Assembly (NCBI GenBank): GCA_038277395.1
Contig: CM076190.1
Location: forward strand, 243,269,256 to 243,333,255
Length of the DNA stretch: 64,000 nt
Reading direction: 5' to 3'
Source of the DNA: Dryocosmus kuriphilus
Taxonomy: Eukaryota; Arthropoda; Insecta; Hymenoptera; Cynipidae
Shown: positions 46,301 to 56,991 of the stretch, piece by piece
Layout of the letters: the number at the start of each line of letters is the position of its first letter
How positions within the stretch are numbered: position 1 is the stretch's first letter
Notes under the pieces: model-generated
Told to the model about the DNA's origin: nothing
Databases searched by the model: none
What the model saw: the letters and a program-made list of their open reading frames with translations, nothing else
Made by a program: the position numbers and the translations under genes

Positions 46301-49300
46301 AACGACAACGAGACAACAGACAGATAGAAACCGTCGTAAAAACCGTTTTTTCTGACTCAGGGGGTCTCAAAACGTGGAGATTTCATTAATTCCGCGAAAG
46401 TCAAATTGTACGTAAATCTAATAACTTCTCTGATGAGAACGTAAAAAATTTCATTTTTCAGCCAAACTATGTAAAAAATGAAGAAATTTACGTGTTAGGT
46501 ACAATTTCATTGATTGGTGAGCGCGAGAAACGTGATGAGAATGCGCCTGAGGAGCGGTCAGATTTTTCAATAACTTTTAATAACTTTTTACTGGCTGTAT
46601 AGTAATGTATTTTTTGTTTAAAAGGACAGTATTATACGTTTAATGAGTAAAGGATGGTTTGTATCAAAAAATGGTTTGAAGAGAATTTGTATGTCTTTAG
46701 AGGGTGAATAATTCTGCTTGTTAATATTTCCTCATATCATGCATGGTTTTGCTGAAAAGTGGTTTTCTTTATATTTCATTACATATTTCACGAAGAACTC
46801 AAAAACTACGCGTCTGGTCAAAAAAATGATAGAGAGCAAATTTGTAGAACTTTTAAAGCGAACAACTTTGTTTATTATCATTTTTCCGTGTCTTGCATAG
46901 TTTTGCGGGAAATTTGAGATTTTTGATTTTTAATAACGTTTATTCGATTAAAACCAAACCGTTCATTTTATCAAAAAATGTTAAGAACAAAATTTGTAGA
47001 TATTTTGCACTGAACAACTTTGTTCTTTCCCATTTTTTTGTATCTTGAATATTTTGGCGGTAAACCAGATTTTTTAAATTTTAATAACTTTTTCTTGTTT
47101 AAAACAAAAACCGTTCATTTTATCGAAAAACGGTTAGGACAAAATTTGTAGATTTTTTAAGATGGATAATTTTGCTTTCTTACATTTTTTTTAAATCTCC
47201 CATAGTTCAGCCGGAAAATGGATTTTTTGATTTTATGAAAACAGATTTTGATGGATAAAACCATAACCTTTTGGTCAAAAAGCGCTGGGTAACGAACTCG
47301 TCCTTTCTTTTTATCCCTTAAAGGAGTGTACCAAAGCGCAGTCCAATCCGATTAGTCCTTCGAATGTAATCGCGACCACAACTGATGACAACGCCAGCGA
47401 CGACAACGACGACGACAACGACGACAACGACAACGACGACAACGACGACAACGACAACGAGACAACAGACAGACAGGCACCGTCGTAGAAAACCGTTTTT
47501 TCTGACTCAGGGGGTCTCAAAACGTGGAGATTTCATGAAATCCGCGAAAGTCAAATTGTACATAAATCTAATACCTTCTCTGATGAGAATGTAAAAAATT
47601 GCATTTTTCAGCCAAACTATGTAAAAAATGAAGAAATTTAAGTGTTAGGTATAATTTCATTGATTGGTGAGCGCGAGAAACGTGATGAGAATGCGCCTGA
47701 GTAGCGGTCAGATTTTTCAATAACTTTTAATAACTTTTTACTGGCTGTATAGTAATGTATTTTTTGTTTAAAAGGACAGTATTATACGTTTCATGAATAA
47801 AGGATAGTTTGTATCAAAAAATGGTTTTAAGAGAGTTTGTAGGTCTTTGGAGGGTGAATAATTCTGCTTCTTAATATTTCCTCATATCTTGCATGGTTTT
47901 GCTGAAAAGTGGTTTTCTTTATATTTCATAACATATTTCACGAATAACTGAAAAAACTACGCGTCTGCTCAAGAAAATGATAGAGAACAAATTTCTAGAC
48001 CTTTTAAGGCGAACAACTTTGTTTATTATCATTTTTCCGTGTCTTTCATAGTTTGACGGGAAATTTGAAATTTTTGATTTTTAATAACGCTTAGTCGGTT
48101 AAAACCAAACCGTTCATTTTATCAAAAAATGGTTGAAACAAAATTTGTAGATATTTTTGAATTGAACAACTTTGTTCTTTGCCATTTTCTTGTATCTTGA
48201 ATATTTTAACGGTAAACCAAATTTTTAAAATTTTAATAGTGTTTTCTTGTTTCAAACAGAAACCATTCATTTTATCGAAAAACGGTTAGGACAAAATTTG
48301 TAGATTTTTTAAGACGGATAATTTTCCTTTCTTACATTTTTTTTAAATCTCCCATAGTTTAGCCGGAAAATGGATTTTGTGATTTTATGCAAACAGATTT
48401 TCATGGATAAAACCATAACCTTTGGTCAAAAAGCGCTGGTTAACGAACTCGTCCTTTCTTTTTATCCCTTAAAGAAGTGTACCAAAGCGCACTCCAATCC
48501 GATTAGTCCTTCGAATGTTATCGCGACCACAGATGATGACAACGCAAACGACGACAACGACGACAACGACAAGGACGACAACGACAACGAGACAACAGAC
48601 AGACAGACACCGTCGTAAAAACCGTTTTTTCTGACTCAGGGGGTCTCAAAACGTGGAGATTTCATTAAATCCGCGACAGTCAAATTTTACGTAAATCTAA
48701 TACCTTCTCTGATAAGAACGTAAAAAATTGCATTTTTCAGCCAAACTATGTAAAAAATGAAGAAATTTACGTGTTAGGTATAATTTCATTGATTGGTGAG
48801 CGCGAGAAACGTGATGAGAATGCGCCTGAGTAGCGGTCAGATTTTTCAATAACTTTTAATAACTTTTTACTGGCTGTATAGTAATGTATTTTTTGTTTAA
48901 AAGGACAGTATTATACGTTTAATGAATAAAGGATGGTTTGTATCAAAAAATGGTTTGAAGAGAATTTGTATGTCTTTAGAGGGTGAATAATTCTGCTTGT
49001 TAATATTTCCTCATATCTTGCATGGTTTTGCTGAATAGTGGTTTTCTTTATATCTCATAACATATTTCACGAATAACTGAAAAACTACGCGTTTGGTCAA
49101 GAAAATGATAGAGAGAAAATTTCTAGACCTTTTAAGGCGAACAACTTTGTTTATTATCATTTTTCCGTGTCTTTCATAGTTTGACGGGAAATTTGAAATT
49201 TTTGATTTTTAATAACGCTTAGTCGGTTAAAACCAAACCGTTCATTTTATCAAAAAATGGTTGAAACAAAATTTGTAGATATTTTTGAATTGAACAACTT

Positions 49301-51092
49301 TGTTCTTTGCCATTTTCTTGTATCTTGAATATTTTAACGGTAAACCAAATTTTTAAAATTTTAATAGTGTTTTCTTGTTTCAAACAGAAACCATTCATTT
49401 TATCGAAAAACGGTTAGGACAAAATTTGTAGATTTTTTAAGACGGATAATTTTCCTTTCTTACATTTTTTTTAAATCTCCCATAGTTTAGCCGGAAAATG
49501 GATTTTGTGATTTTATGCAAACAGATTTTCATGGATAAAACCATAACCTTTGGTCAAAAAGCGCTGGTTAACGAACTCGTCCTTTCTTTTTATCCCTTAA
49601 AGAAGTGTACCAAAGCGCACTCCAATCCGATTAGTCCTTCGAATGTTATCGCGACCACAGATGATGACAACGCAAACGACGACAACGACGACAACGACAA
49701 GGACGACAACGACAACGAGACAACAGACAGACAGACACCGTCGTAAAAACCGTTTTTTCTGACTCAGGGGGTCTCAAAACGTGGAGATTTCATTAAATCC
49801 GCGACAGTCAAATTTTACGTAAATCTAATACCTTCTCTGATAAGAACGTAAAAAATTGCATTTTTTCAGCCAAACTATGTAAAAAATGAAGAAATTTACG
49901 TGTTAGGTATAATTTCATTGATTGGTGAGCGCGAGAAACGTGATGAGAATGCGCCTGAGTAGCGGTCAGATTTTTCAATAACTTTTAATAACTTTTTACT
50001 GGCTGTATAGTAATGTATTTTTTGTTTAAAAGGACAGTATTATACGTTTAATGAATAAAGGATGGTTTGTATCAAAAAATGGTTTGAAGAGAATTTGTAT
50101 GTCTTTAGAGGGTGAATAATTCTGCTTGTTAATATTTCCTCATATCTTGCATGGTTTTGCTGAATAGTGGTTTTCTTTATATCTCATAACATATTTCACG
50201 AATAACTGAAAAACTACGCGTTTGGTCAAGAAAATGATAGAGAGAAAATTTCTAGACCTTTTAAGGCGAACAACTTTGTTTATTATCATTTTTCCGTGTC
50301 TTTCATAGTTTGGCGGGAAATTTGAAATTTTTGATTTTTAATAACGCTTAATCGGTTAAAACCAAACCGTTCATTTTATCAAAAAATGGTTGAAACAAAA
50401 TTTGTAGATATTTTTGAATTGAACAACGTTGTTCTTTCCCATTTTCTTATACCTTGAATATTTTAACGGTAAACCAAATTTTTTAAATTTTAATAGCGTT
50501 TTCTTGTTTCAAACAGAAACCATTCATTTTATCGAAAAACGGTTAGGACAAAATTTGTAGATTTTTTAAGATGGATAATTTTGCTTTCTTACATTTTTTT
50601 TATATCTCCCATAGTTTAGCCGGAAAATGGATTTTTTGATTTTATGCAAACAGATTTTCATGGATAAAACCATAACCTTTGGTCAAAAAATTTACGTGTT
50701 AGGTATAATTTCATTGATTGATGAGCGCGAGAAACGTGATGAGAATGCGCCTGAGTAGCGGTCAGATTTTTCAATAACTTTTAATAACTTTTTACTGGCT
50801 ATATAGTAATGTATTTTTTCTTTAAAAGGACAGTATTATACGTTTAATGAATAAAGGATGGTTTGTATCAAAAAATGGTTTTAAGAGAGTTTGTAGGTCT
50901 TTGGAGGGTGAATAATTCTCCTTGTTAATATTTCCTCATATCTTGCATGGTTTTGCTGAAAAGTGGTTTTCTTTATATTTCATAACATATTTCACGAATA
51001 ACTCAAAAACTACGCGTCTGCTCAAGAAAATGATAGAGAGCAAATTTCTAGACCTTTTAAGGCGAACAACTTTGTTTATTATCATTTTTCCG
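34336..51092 (+). repeat. Satellite array 2, about 1.13-kb units, bounded by gaps
   Basis: Anchors at the end of the (GACAAC)n block lie at 35318, 36468, 37617, 38748, 39880, 41812, 42930, 44070, 45197, 46339, 47488, 48618 and 49746. Spacings are 1118-1150 bp except one of 1932 bp, where a shortened unit of about 800 bp is inserted. The shortened unit joins GGTCAAAAA directly to ATTTACGTGTTAGG (about 40840) and the same junction recurs at about 50688. Neighbouring units differ by a few percent, while some distant units are nearly identical. The number of GACAAC repeats varies between units. Confidence 0.97.
36060..41235 (+). repeat. Block duplicated at 45945-51092
   Basis: Unit-specific changes (CTTTCGATTTTATGC at 36213 and 46084, AGATAGAAACCGTCGTAAAA at 36451 and 46322, AGTGTACCAAAGCGCAGT context at 37456 and 47327, and the deletion junction at 40840 and 50688) recur in the same order at an offset of about 9.85-9.87 kb. 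The second copy runs into the gap at 51093. Confidence 0.85.
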
Positions 51093-51592
51093 NNNNNNNN
51101 NNNNNNNNNNNNNNNNNNNNNNNNNNNNNNNNNNNNNNNNNNNNNNNNNNNNNNNNNNNNNNNNNNNNNNNNNNNNNNNNNNNNNNNNNNNNNNNNNNNN
51201 NNNNNNNNNNNNNNNNNNNNNNNNNNNNNNNNNNNNNNNNNNNNNNNNNNNNNNNNNNNNNNNNNNNNNNNNNNNNNNNNNNNNNNNNNNNNNNNNNNNN
51301 NNNNNNNNNNNNNNNNNNNNNNNNNNNNNNNNNNNNNNNNNNNNNNNNNNNNNNNNNNNNNNNNNNNNNNNNNNNNNNNNNNNNNNNNNNNNNNNNNNNN
51401 NNNNNNNNNNNNNNNNNNNNNNNNNNNNNNNNNNNNNNNNNNNNNNNNNNNNNNNNNNNNNNNNNNNNNNNNNNNNNNNNNNNNNNNNNNNNNNNNNNNN
51501 NNNNNNNNNNNNNNNNNNNNNNNNNNNNNNNNNNNNNNNNNNNNNNNNNNNNNNNNNNNNNNNNNNNNNNNNNNNNNNNNNNNNNNNNNNNN
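51093..51592. other. Assembly gap (500 N)
   Basis: Exactly 500 N, ending satellite array 2. The true array length is unknown. Confidence 0.99.
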
Positions 51593-51779
51593 AAATAGAT
51601 TATCTTACGTTGTTGACAAACCATCACTTCAAAACCGTGGTGACGTAAATCTCCTCATCTTCCGATTTGAAATTCTCCTCTTCTGGTATCTCCTTTCCAA
51701 TCTTTAGAAAGTACGTAAGAAGCACAGCGTTAATTTTAAAAGCCTTATGCTCACGCAAAGCCTAGACCGCCTGTACAAC

Positions 51780-52215
51780 AAACAGAACTGCAGCGTCGCC
51801 AAAGAAGGCTAGAACATACTTATGGACAAAACTGGCGACAACAATCGTTTTCACACAGTTTTTGAATGCTCTGTCAACATCAGTCCACTGCACTCTCTCA
51901 CTAATGTCATTCCGATCTGCTTGTTTACTCACCACTTCCTTTTTTGGCAAGCAAATCAAAGCGTGCTTTACAAAATTCTAAAGGTTCAATTATATTTAAA
52001 CACTTTCTTTTCTGATTTGTTGCGAATAGTTGTACACGTCGCAGTTCCTTCTCAATGTTTTCATACACAATGTGCACGAATTTCTCCACCCGTTTACTTT
52101 ATCTAGGGGTGTGTAACCAGATTTCAGCATCAGAGTTAATACATTCTGAATGTCATATACAAGTTCTGCACACTCGTTGAGCAGAATTTTTACGATATAT
52201 TTGAAGTCACTTATT
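51780..52215 (-). pseudogene. Unrecognised coding remnant, divergent from 52685 gene
   Basis: Three minus-strand frames each read as protein-like over 15-50 codons. KILLNECAELVYDIQNVLTL (about 52115-52205) is followed after a shift by EKFVHIVYENIEKELRRV and LNIIEPLEFCKARFDLLAKK (about 51930-52085). After a stop and shift, DISERVQWTDVDRAFKN (about 51860-51910) follows. The break pattern suggests one decayed protein. I have a weak recollection of similar segments in large arthropod DNA-polymerase-bearing mobile or virus-like elements, but cannot confirm this here. It is transcribed away from the promoter region at 52340-52625. Confidence 0.35.
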
Positions 52216-52339
52216 ACATTTTTTCACTTCTCTCGTCTTTTACTCAATGTACTACTTCACTTTATTTCTTTTAATCACAATGCTCATCACCCTCTATTCG
52301 AAAACTGAATGACTGCGCTTCGTTCCAGTCCGTCTTTCT

Positions 52340-52625
52340 AGCCAACATCGCCACTCTGCCTACTTTCTAGAAAGTTCCATGAAGCAAATGTTGAAAACCG
52401 GGATACTTACTTAATCGAACCTTACAGAATTTACATAAAAACCGCTTCCAATATCGACGTTCCTAGAAATCTAGATATGCATTGAGCGTTCTAGAATTTC
52501 ATCTTTCTAGAATTTAGGTAGACATATTCTACTAGAATAGATCGTACTAGATGCTTCTAGAACATACATAGAGTTGGGACGGTGGCCTATAAAAACAGCG
52601 TGAGGTATCGTTGCCTTCAGTCTAG
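52340..52625 (+). promoter_or_regulatory. Heat-shock-element-like cluster, TATA box and initiator
   Basis: TTCTAGAAAGTTCCATGAAG (about 52367-52386) contains alternating TTC and GAA blocks at 5-bp steps, the pattern of a heat-shock factor site. TTCTAGAA palindromes recur at about 52488, 52504 and 52557. CCTATAAAAAC (TATA box, about 52588-52598) is followed about 30 bp later by TTCAGTC (about 52615-52621), an arthropod initiator. The gene at 52685 starts 65 bp downstream. Inducibility is inference from motif shape. Confidence 0.5.
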
Positions 52626-52684
52626 CATCGAATACTGTGCAAAGTAAGTCATCCAGTAAATATTAAAGTGAAACTGTAGTGAAA

Positions 52685-53018
52685 ATGCCTCTTGAAAAGA
52701 TGGATCTAAAAGCAATAAACGCAGTTGGTCGTATGGACGTGATTATACCTACGAAACCGTTTTTTCGACCCTGCGCTGAAAAGAAAGTATACCGTCTCTA
52801 AAATTCGAGAAGTTCACACCAAGTACGGTACAGTGATTGTGGTTGAATTGGAGAACCAGTTTGCAGTCTTCCTACGCGGACGAATAATGAAAATTTTTTG
52901 AGGATACTAACTGTGGAAAAACGTTTGAGAAGTTGGGAGAAGAAGGTACAAGTAAAAAGCTCTATTTTTGTTACTCAGGACGACCCTATAACCTGTTTCA
53001 ATTTAAATATGTGCAATA
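52685..53018 (+). pseudogene. Small protein gene downstream of TATA promoter, frame-broken, function unknown
   Basis: ATG at 52685 opens MPLEKMDLKAINAVGRMDVI, broken near 52797. It continues in another frame as SKIREVHTKYGTVIVVELEN and after a further break as KLYFCYSGRPYNLFQFKYVQ. The original protein would be about 110 residues. The middle part alternates strands with a glycine turn, as small nucleic-acid-binding folds do; this is inference. The stop codon TAA lies inside an AATAAA poly(A) signal (53013-53018), a very compact 3' end. I recall short proteins with this beginning in arthropod genomes without a known function. It is not active as written. Confidence 0.45.
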
Positions 53019-53134
53019 AATGTCATCTACCTTTGTCAATTTTGTATATTATAAAAAAAGTTTTTAAATAATAAGCTGAGATTCAGATGAAAACAAAACA
53101 GTGTACTTCAATTAATACTATTTAGATTTATTTA

Positions 53135-53285
53135 TGGATATGGGATAGTAGGATCCATATTTCGCGTTTTCCAACGCCATCCTTTGAATGCGATACAAGC
53201 TTCAATTCCCTCCTCAGAGATGAATTTGTAAATCAACGATTGGTTGTCATTCAAATCTCGCAATCTCTCTCCATGAGTTCTACCT
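53135..53285 (-). pseudogene. C-terminal coding fragment, convergent with 52685 gene
   Basis: Minus-strand reading gives ERLRDLNDNQSLIYKFISEE and GIEACIAFKGWRWKTRNMDP, ending in a stop that overlaps an AATAAA on the minus strand (about 53125-53137). It is protein-like in composition, too short to classify. Its 3' end faces that of the plus-strand gene about 120 bp away. Confidence 0.3.
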
Positions 53286-53654
53286 TCTCAACCCTTCATT
53301 CTCCTCACAATTTATGTATATTTCTTCCCAAACATTACTTCAAGTCACATAAGAGATATGATTTATCTTCCCTCAGCGATGGATTTTCTAAATAAATAGG
53401 ATGTGTTATCAGTCAAATTTAGTTAGCGAAATGTTCTTTTCTCGATTATAATTCAAAAGTTAACGCTCAAAAAGAAAAAATTTTCTATTGCGCAACACTT
53501 AGATATAGTAACTTTAAAAAAATTTAGATTAGGGTTTTTAAACTAGAAAGAATCACAATAATTTATTACCAAATTTGACACTTTTTTTTTATTTATAAAA
53601 CCTTGCAATTACAAAAAGGGAGGCAGATGGTAAACAATTACAATTCCATATATT

Positions 53655-53870
53655 TTAGAACATGCAGAACTTCAAACGCGAATTGAGTATCATTTTCTTT
53701 CCTTTTTCGCTAATGATCTCTTCTTCATTAAAGTCATTATTGAAAATGTCAGACAATTCGGGAACTTCATTTGAAATGTGTTGAGCTTCTTCACTGTTTA
53801 TATCAATAATAATAGGACAACATGATGAGGATCCTGAACCGGAAGTTTTGAGCCGTTCACGCGACTATTG
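53655..53870 (-). pseudogene. C-terminal coding fragment of unknown protein
   Basis: About 68 codons on the minus strand: RLKTSGSGSSSCCPIIIDIN, an acidic middle (EEAQHISNEVPELSDIFNND) and a basic end (KGKKMILNSRLKFCMF), then TAA at 53655-53657. A stop lies just upstream at about 53873. No family recognised. It may belong with the fragments at 51780-53285 or be an exon of another gene. Confidence 0.25.
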
Positions 53871-54360
53871 TAAATTTGCTGCTGGATTATTTGATTTTTT
53901 TATTTCAATCGAGTTCAGCTTCCGTATCTTGAAAGGATGTGCTTGAATGTTCGACTATGTTTTTTGATATTGATGATGTGATCTCGATTAAGCTTGCACA
54001 AGTGGTATCGAATACGGATGAACTGCATACTCCCACTTATGATCATGACTCATATGTTATATATGTTATATGAACTGAAATCTGAGACACGAAAAAAGCT
54101 TAATTCATATTTAATGCCAATACATAGTTTAGAACATTAAAAAAGATTTTAAGATATCTAAATGCCTTAAGCTATAAAGGTTTCTTTTCGGAATTTTTAA
54201 ATTTTGAGTAAACTGGCAGGTTTCAAACGTAAATCGATTATGGTAAAATCCTAACCTCAAAACAATTAAATGCTTTTAAACTATTATGATAAAATTCTTG
54301 CAAAAAGTATCATTCTAATGAAAATTTCCATTTCGGAATTGGAGCTAATTTTCTAGATGA
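53871..54360. other. AT-rich, no recognised gene
   Basis: 54220-54330 (CGATTATGGTAAAATC... AAAAAGTATCATTCTAATGA) is repeated, diverged, at 54420-54560 inside the mariner relic. Confidence 0.5.
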
Positions 54361-54771
54361 ATAAGGGCCTAAACCGAACTAATGTTGTGGGGAATGCAGG
54401 TTTTCAACAGTTAGTAAACGTATCAATCGATTGCATATGGTAAAATCAGCTAACCTCAAAAATGAAAATGCTTATCAAGATGATATTAGACTTGCAATTT
54501 TGTATTATAAAATTCGTGAAATCATCAGTTCCTGAAAAAAGTATCATTCTAATGAAGGTAATGTAAAAATAAGCTCACTTCACCCCGATCTTTCTTTTAT
54601 GATGATAGTTCCTGGATCGGAGGTAACAAAAGAGGAATTTAAAAAATGTTTCGAAAAATGGAACAAAAGATTAGATAAGTGTATTGTCTCCATGGAAGAG
54701 TCGGAAGGAGATTAAACAAAATAATAACATTGTACAAAAGTAGTTCGGTTTCTTTTGGGTAGGCCCTCGTA
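54361..54771 (+). mobile_element. Internally deleted copy of the 6403 mariner
   Basis: The left end (AGGGCCT..AAACCGAACT, ATGTTGTGGGGA, 54364-54393) and the right end (54624-54771) match the intact mariner. The right part keeps the last codons of the transposase (GAGGAATTTAAAAAATGTTTCG) and the complete right inverted repeat at 54742-54769. The left repeat has lost about 9 bases. The middle (54405-54620) is not mariner sequence but resembles the DNA just left of the element. Confidence 0.85.
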
Positions 54772-55930
54772 TGTGAGCAGCAACAACTGTCATTTGACTT
54801 GCCTTCAAGTTCCACGTTTGACCTGTGCTTGCCTCCGTATTCACCATCCGATCTGTCATTTGACATGTCTCCAACTTCAGCATTTAACCTGCCACCAGGA
54901 ACCAGCAGGGACATGTAAAATTAAAAAATTTCTTGACACAGACTTACTTTAAATAACTTAATAAATTCACCTTTCTTTTATAAGCAATCACACACACAAC
55001 TTCCACTGTAGGTATGAAACTGCGAAAGAATTGTCTCTGTATGACGACCCACTATAATTCTGTGTTTGAAAGCGACTGAATGGATACGCGATGTGCGCTT
55101 GTGTATAAATGGTTGCCCTTGTAGAAGCTTCTATAACTAGAAAAATCTTCAATGGTTTGAAAGTTCGATGTACCTACATAGGCAGGCCGGCTAGCATATA
55201 TACAGGTTTCTATCGAACTTTCGAACTGAACCGATGCTTCCAGTAATAGAAGGATGGATGTCAGGTTTCTAGAAGGTTTCGTTTAAAATATCTCAAATAC
55301 GAGTTTAAACATATTTTATTCAAATTCATTTTCGAAATCATCAAAGTTTCTGGAAGATTCGATAAAAAAAAATCATTAATTGTCACGTGTAAACTTTCTA
55401 AAAGAATGGGGAGTCGCGCAGCCCTCACTAACGTTTCTGCTCAGTCGGTAAAAAAGGGACCATCCATACGATGGATTCATGGATGCATGTAAGTTCCCTA
55501 CCTTGCCGAATGGGTTAGCTCGAATGCAACATTTACCGACTGTCCGTAATCAGTGGCCGACAAGTTACCGACTCTAGTGAGGGGCGCCGTCTCTCGGTGG
55601 CAGCTGGAACAACGTAGCGGTTCCAGAATTCTCTTAGGTACACTACTCCTGTACCCTGCGTGGCGTGCGTCTTTACATTGAATCTGTTTGAGGTAATTTC
55701 TGTATTTTACAGCGACAATGTCTTTTTAGTAATAATTGCGAGTAAGTAACCTTTTATATTTGTTTCAAGTAATCCTGCATTACTATTATTAAGCAAAAAT
55801 TGCACGAGAAATATAAGGTGCAATCATGTTAAATCATGTTAATCACGTTAAAGATGTCAAAAAATTCAGAGAATACGGTAAAATTTATTTAATAACTTTG
55901 AATTTTTTCCGCATATAATATTTCATGCAA
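54772..55930. other. No recognised gene; small repeats and hairpin
   Basis: 54775-54900 has a short imperfect tandem repeat (TGTCATTTGAC..TGCCT..CAAC). 55155-55220 contains an inverted pair, TTTGAAAGTTCGATG and ATCGAACTTTCGAA. TTCTAGAA-like sites recur near 55264. A TGTGTATAAATGG near 55098 could be a TATA box, but no coding sequence follows. Confidence 0.4.
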
Positions 55931-56372
55931 TATTGCAAGTTGTGGCCTTGACAGCATTGATTCTAAGACTTTAATTTTTCATTCAGAGGAGTTGTGAGGA
56001 TCAACATGTATCTGTTTTATCGACGTTCTTGATATAGAGAATTCAAAGCTGAATTTTCAAGCAAAGGAAAACTTGAAAAGTGTAATTCCAAAAATCTCAT
56101 TGCGATTCGGATTTGAACCGAAACCTCCCCGACTCATCACAGATAGCTCGTGATTTGGTGAAATCATCTCTCATGAATAGAGGAAATGCCAGTTCAAATC
56201 AGACTCGCGATGAGAATTTTGGAATTATACTTTTCAAGTCATCCTTTGTTTCAAAATTCAGCTTAGAATTTTCCATATCAAGGGCGTCGATACAACAGAT
56301 ACCGGTTGATCCTCACAACTCCACTGATTGAAAAATTAAAGTCTTAGAGCCACAACTCGCAATAATTTATTT
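55931..56372. repeat. Head-to-head inverted pair of tRNA-like (SINE-type) repeats
   Basis: Arms of about 180 bp at 55931-56120 and 56190-56372 are inverted copies, with a loop of about 70 bp. The tRNA-like features are at the loop end: B-box-like GGTTCAAATCC (inverted at about 56108) and AGTTCAAATCAG at 56191. A TAGCTC A-box-like segment and a CTCT..AGAG stem lie in the loop. The right arm reads outward to TTGAAAAATTAAAGTCTTAG. Confidence 0.6.
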
Positions 56373-56991
56373 AATGAAATCTAAAATTATTGTACAAAAG
56401 TCAATAATATTACTGCCTTACGACATGTCCATATATGTAAGTTAAAATATATATATATTGTATTATATATACGGGTGGGAAACATGTATGGAAACACCTA
56501 CATTTGTCGCAAGATTAGTGAAAAAAAAAATAAAAATTAATGCAACATCCTTACGTAACTTTGAACGAAGAATCTAACGGTGACCTTGGATTTAACCTTG
56601 AACCTCAATTCCAAAATTGCTTCAAGCTCAACTTTGTTCTTTGTAATTGGAACACATATTTTTGATGCCAGATTCGAAAAGAGCAGGCAATTTTACGCTC
56701 AGATATGTATTTAGACCTGAGGTAAGGGTGAGCTCTACGGGTTAACAAAGGTCAAACTACGCCAGCATGGAGCCTTTTAGGAACCTTGCTGAATTGGTGA
56801 AAAAAACCAAGGCCATACCCTACGTAACTTATACCGAGGAATCCAACGGTGACATTGGATTTGACCTTGAACTTCAATCTCTAGGTTATTTCAAGATCAA
56901 CTTTGTTTTTTACATGAGTAAGGCCGGTTATACACGTAACGATTTATCGTACGGTTTAGCTGGTTGAGATAATCGAAACGATATATTGAAG

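Noticed and set aside
24600..49750. Numerous open frames of 60-90 codons with poly-V, poly-T or D/N-rich tails
   Set aside because: They are different-frame readings of the (GACAAC)n block and its flanks in each satellite unit. They appear on both strands with equal regularity and have no family motif.
54639..54914. 91-codon minus-strand open stretch
   Set aside because: It runs from a short imperfect tandem repeat into the inverted 3' end of the mariner relic, so it is a chance frame.
55425..55595. hAT-like ends CCCTCACTA and TAGTGAGGGG about 145 bp apart
   Set aside because: The ends face outward and not inward, and there is no 8-bp duplication. At best they are remains of two separate insertions.
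56113..56331. 72-codon open stretch
   Set aside because: It lies in the inverted SINE-like pair, and its sequence is explained by the tRNA-like arm.
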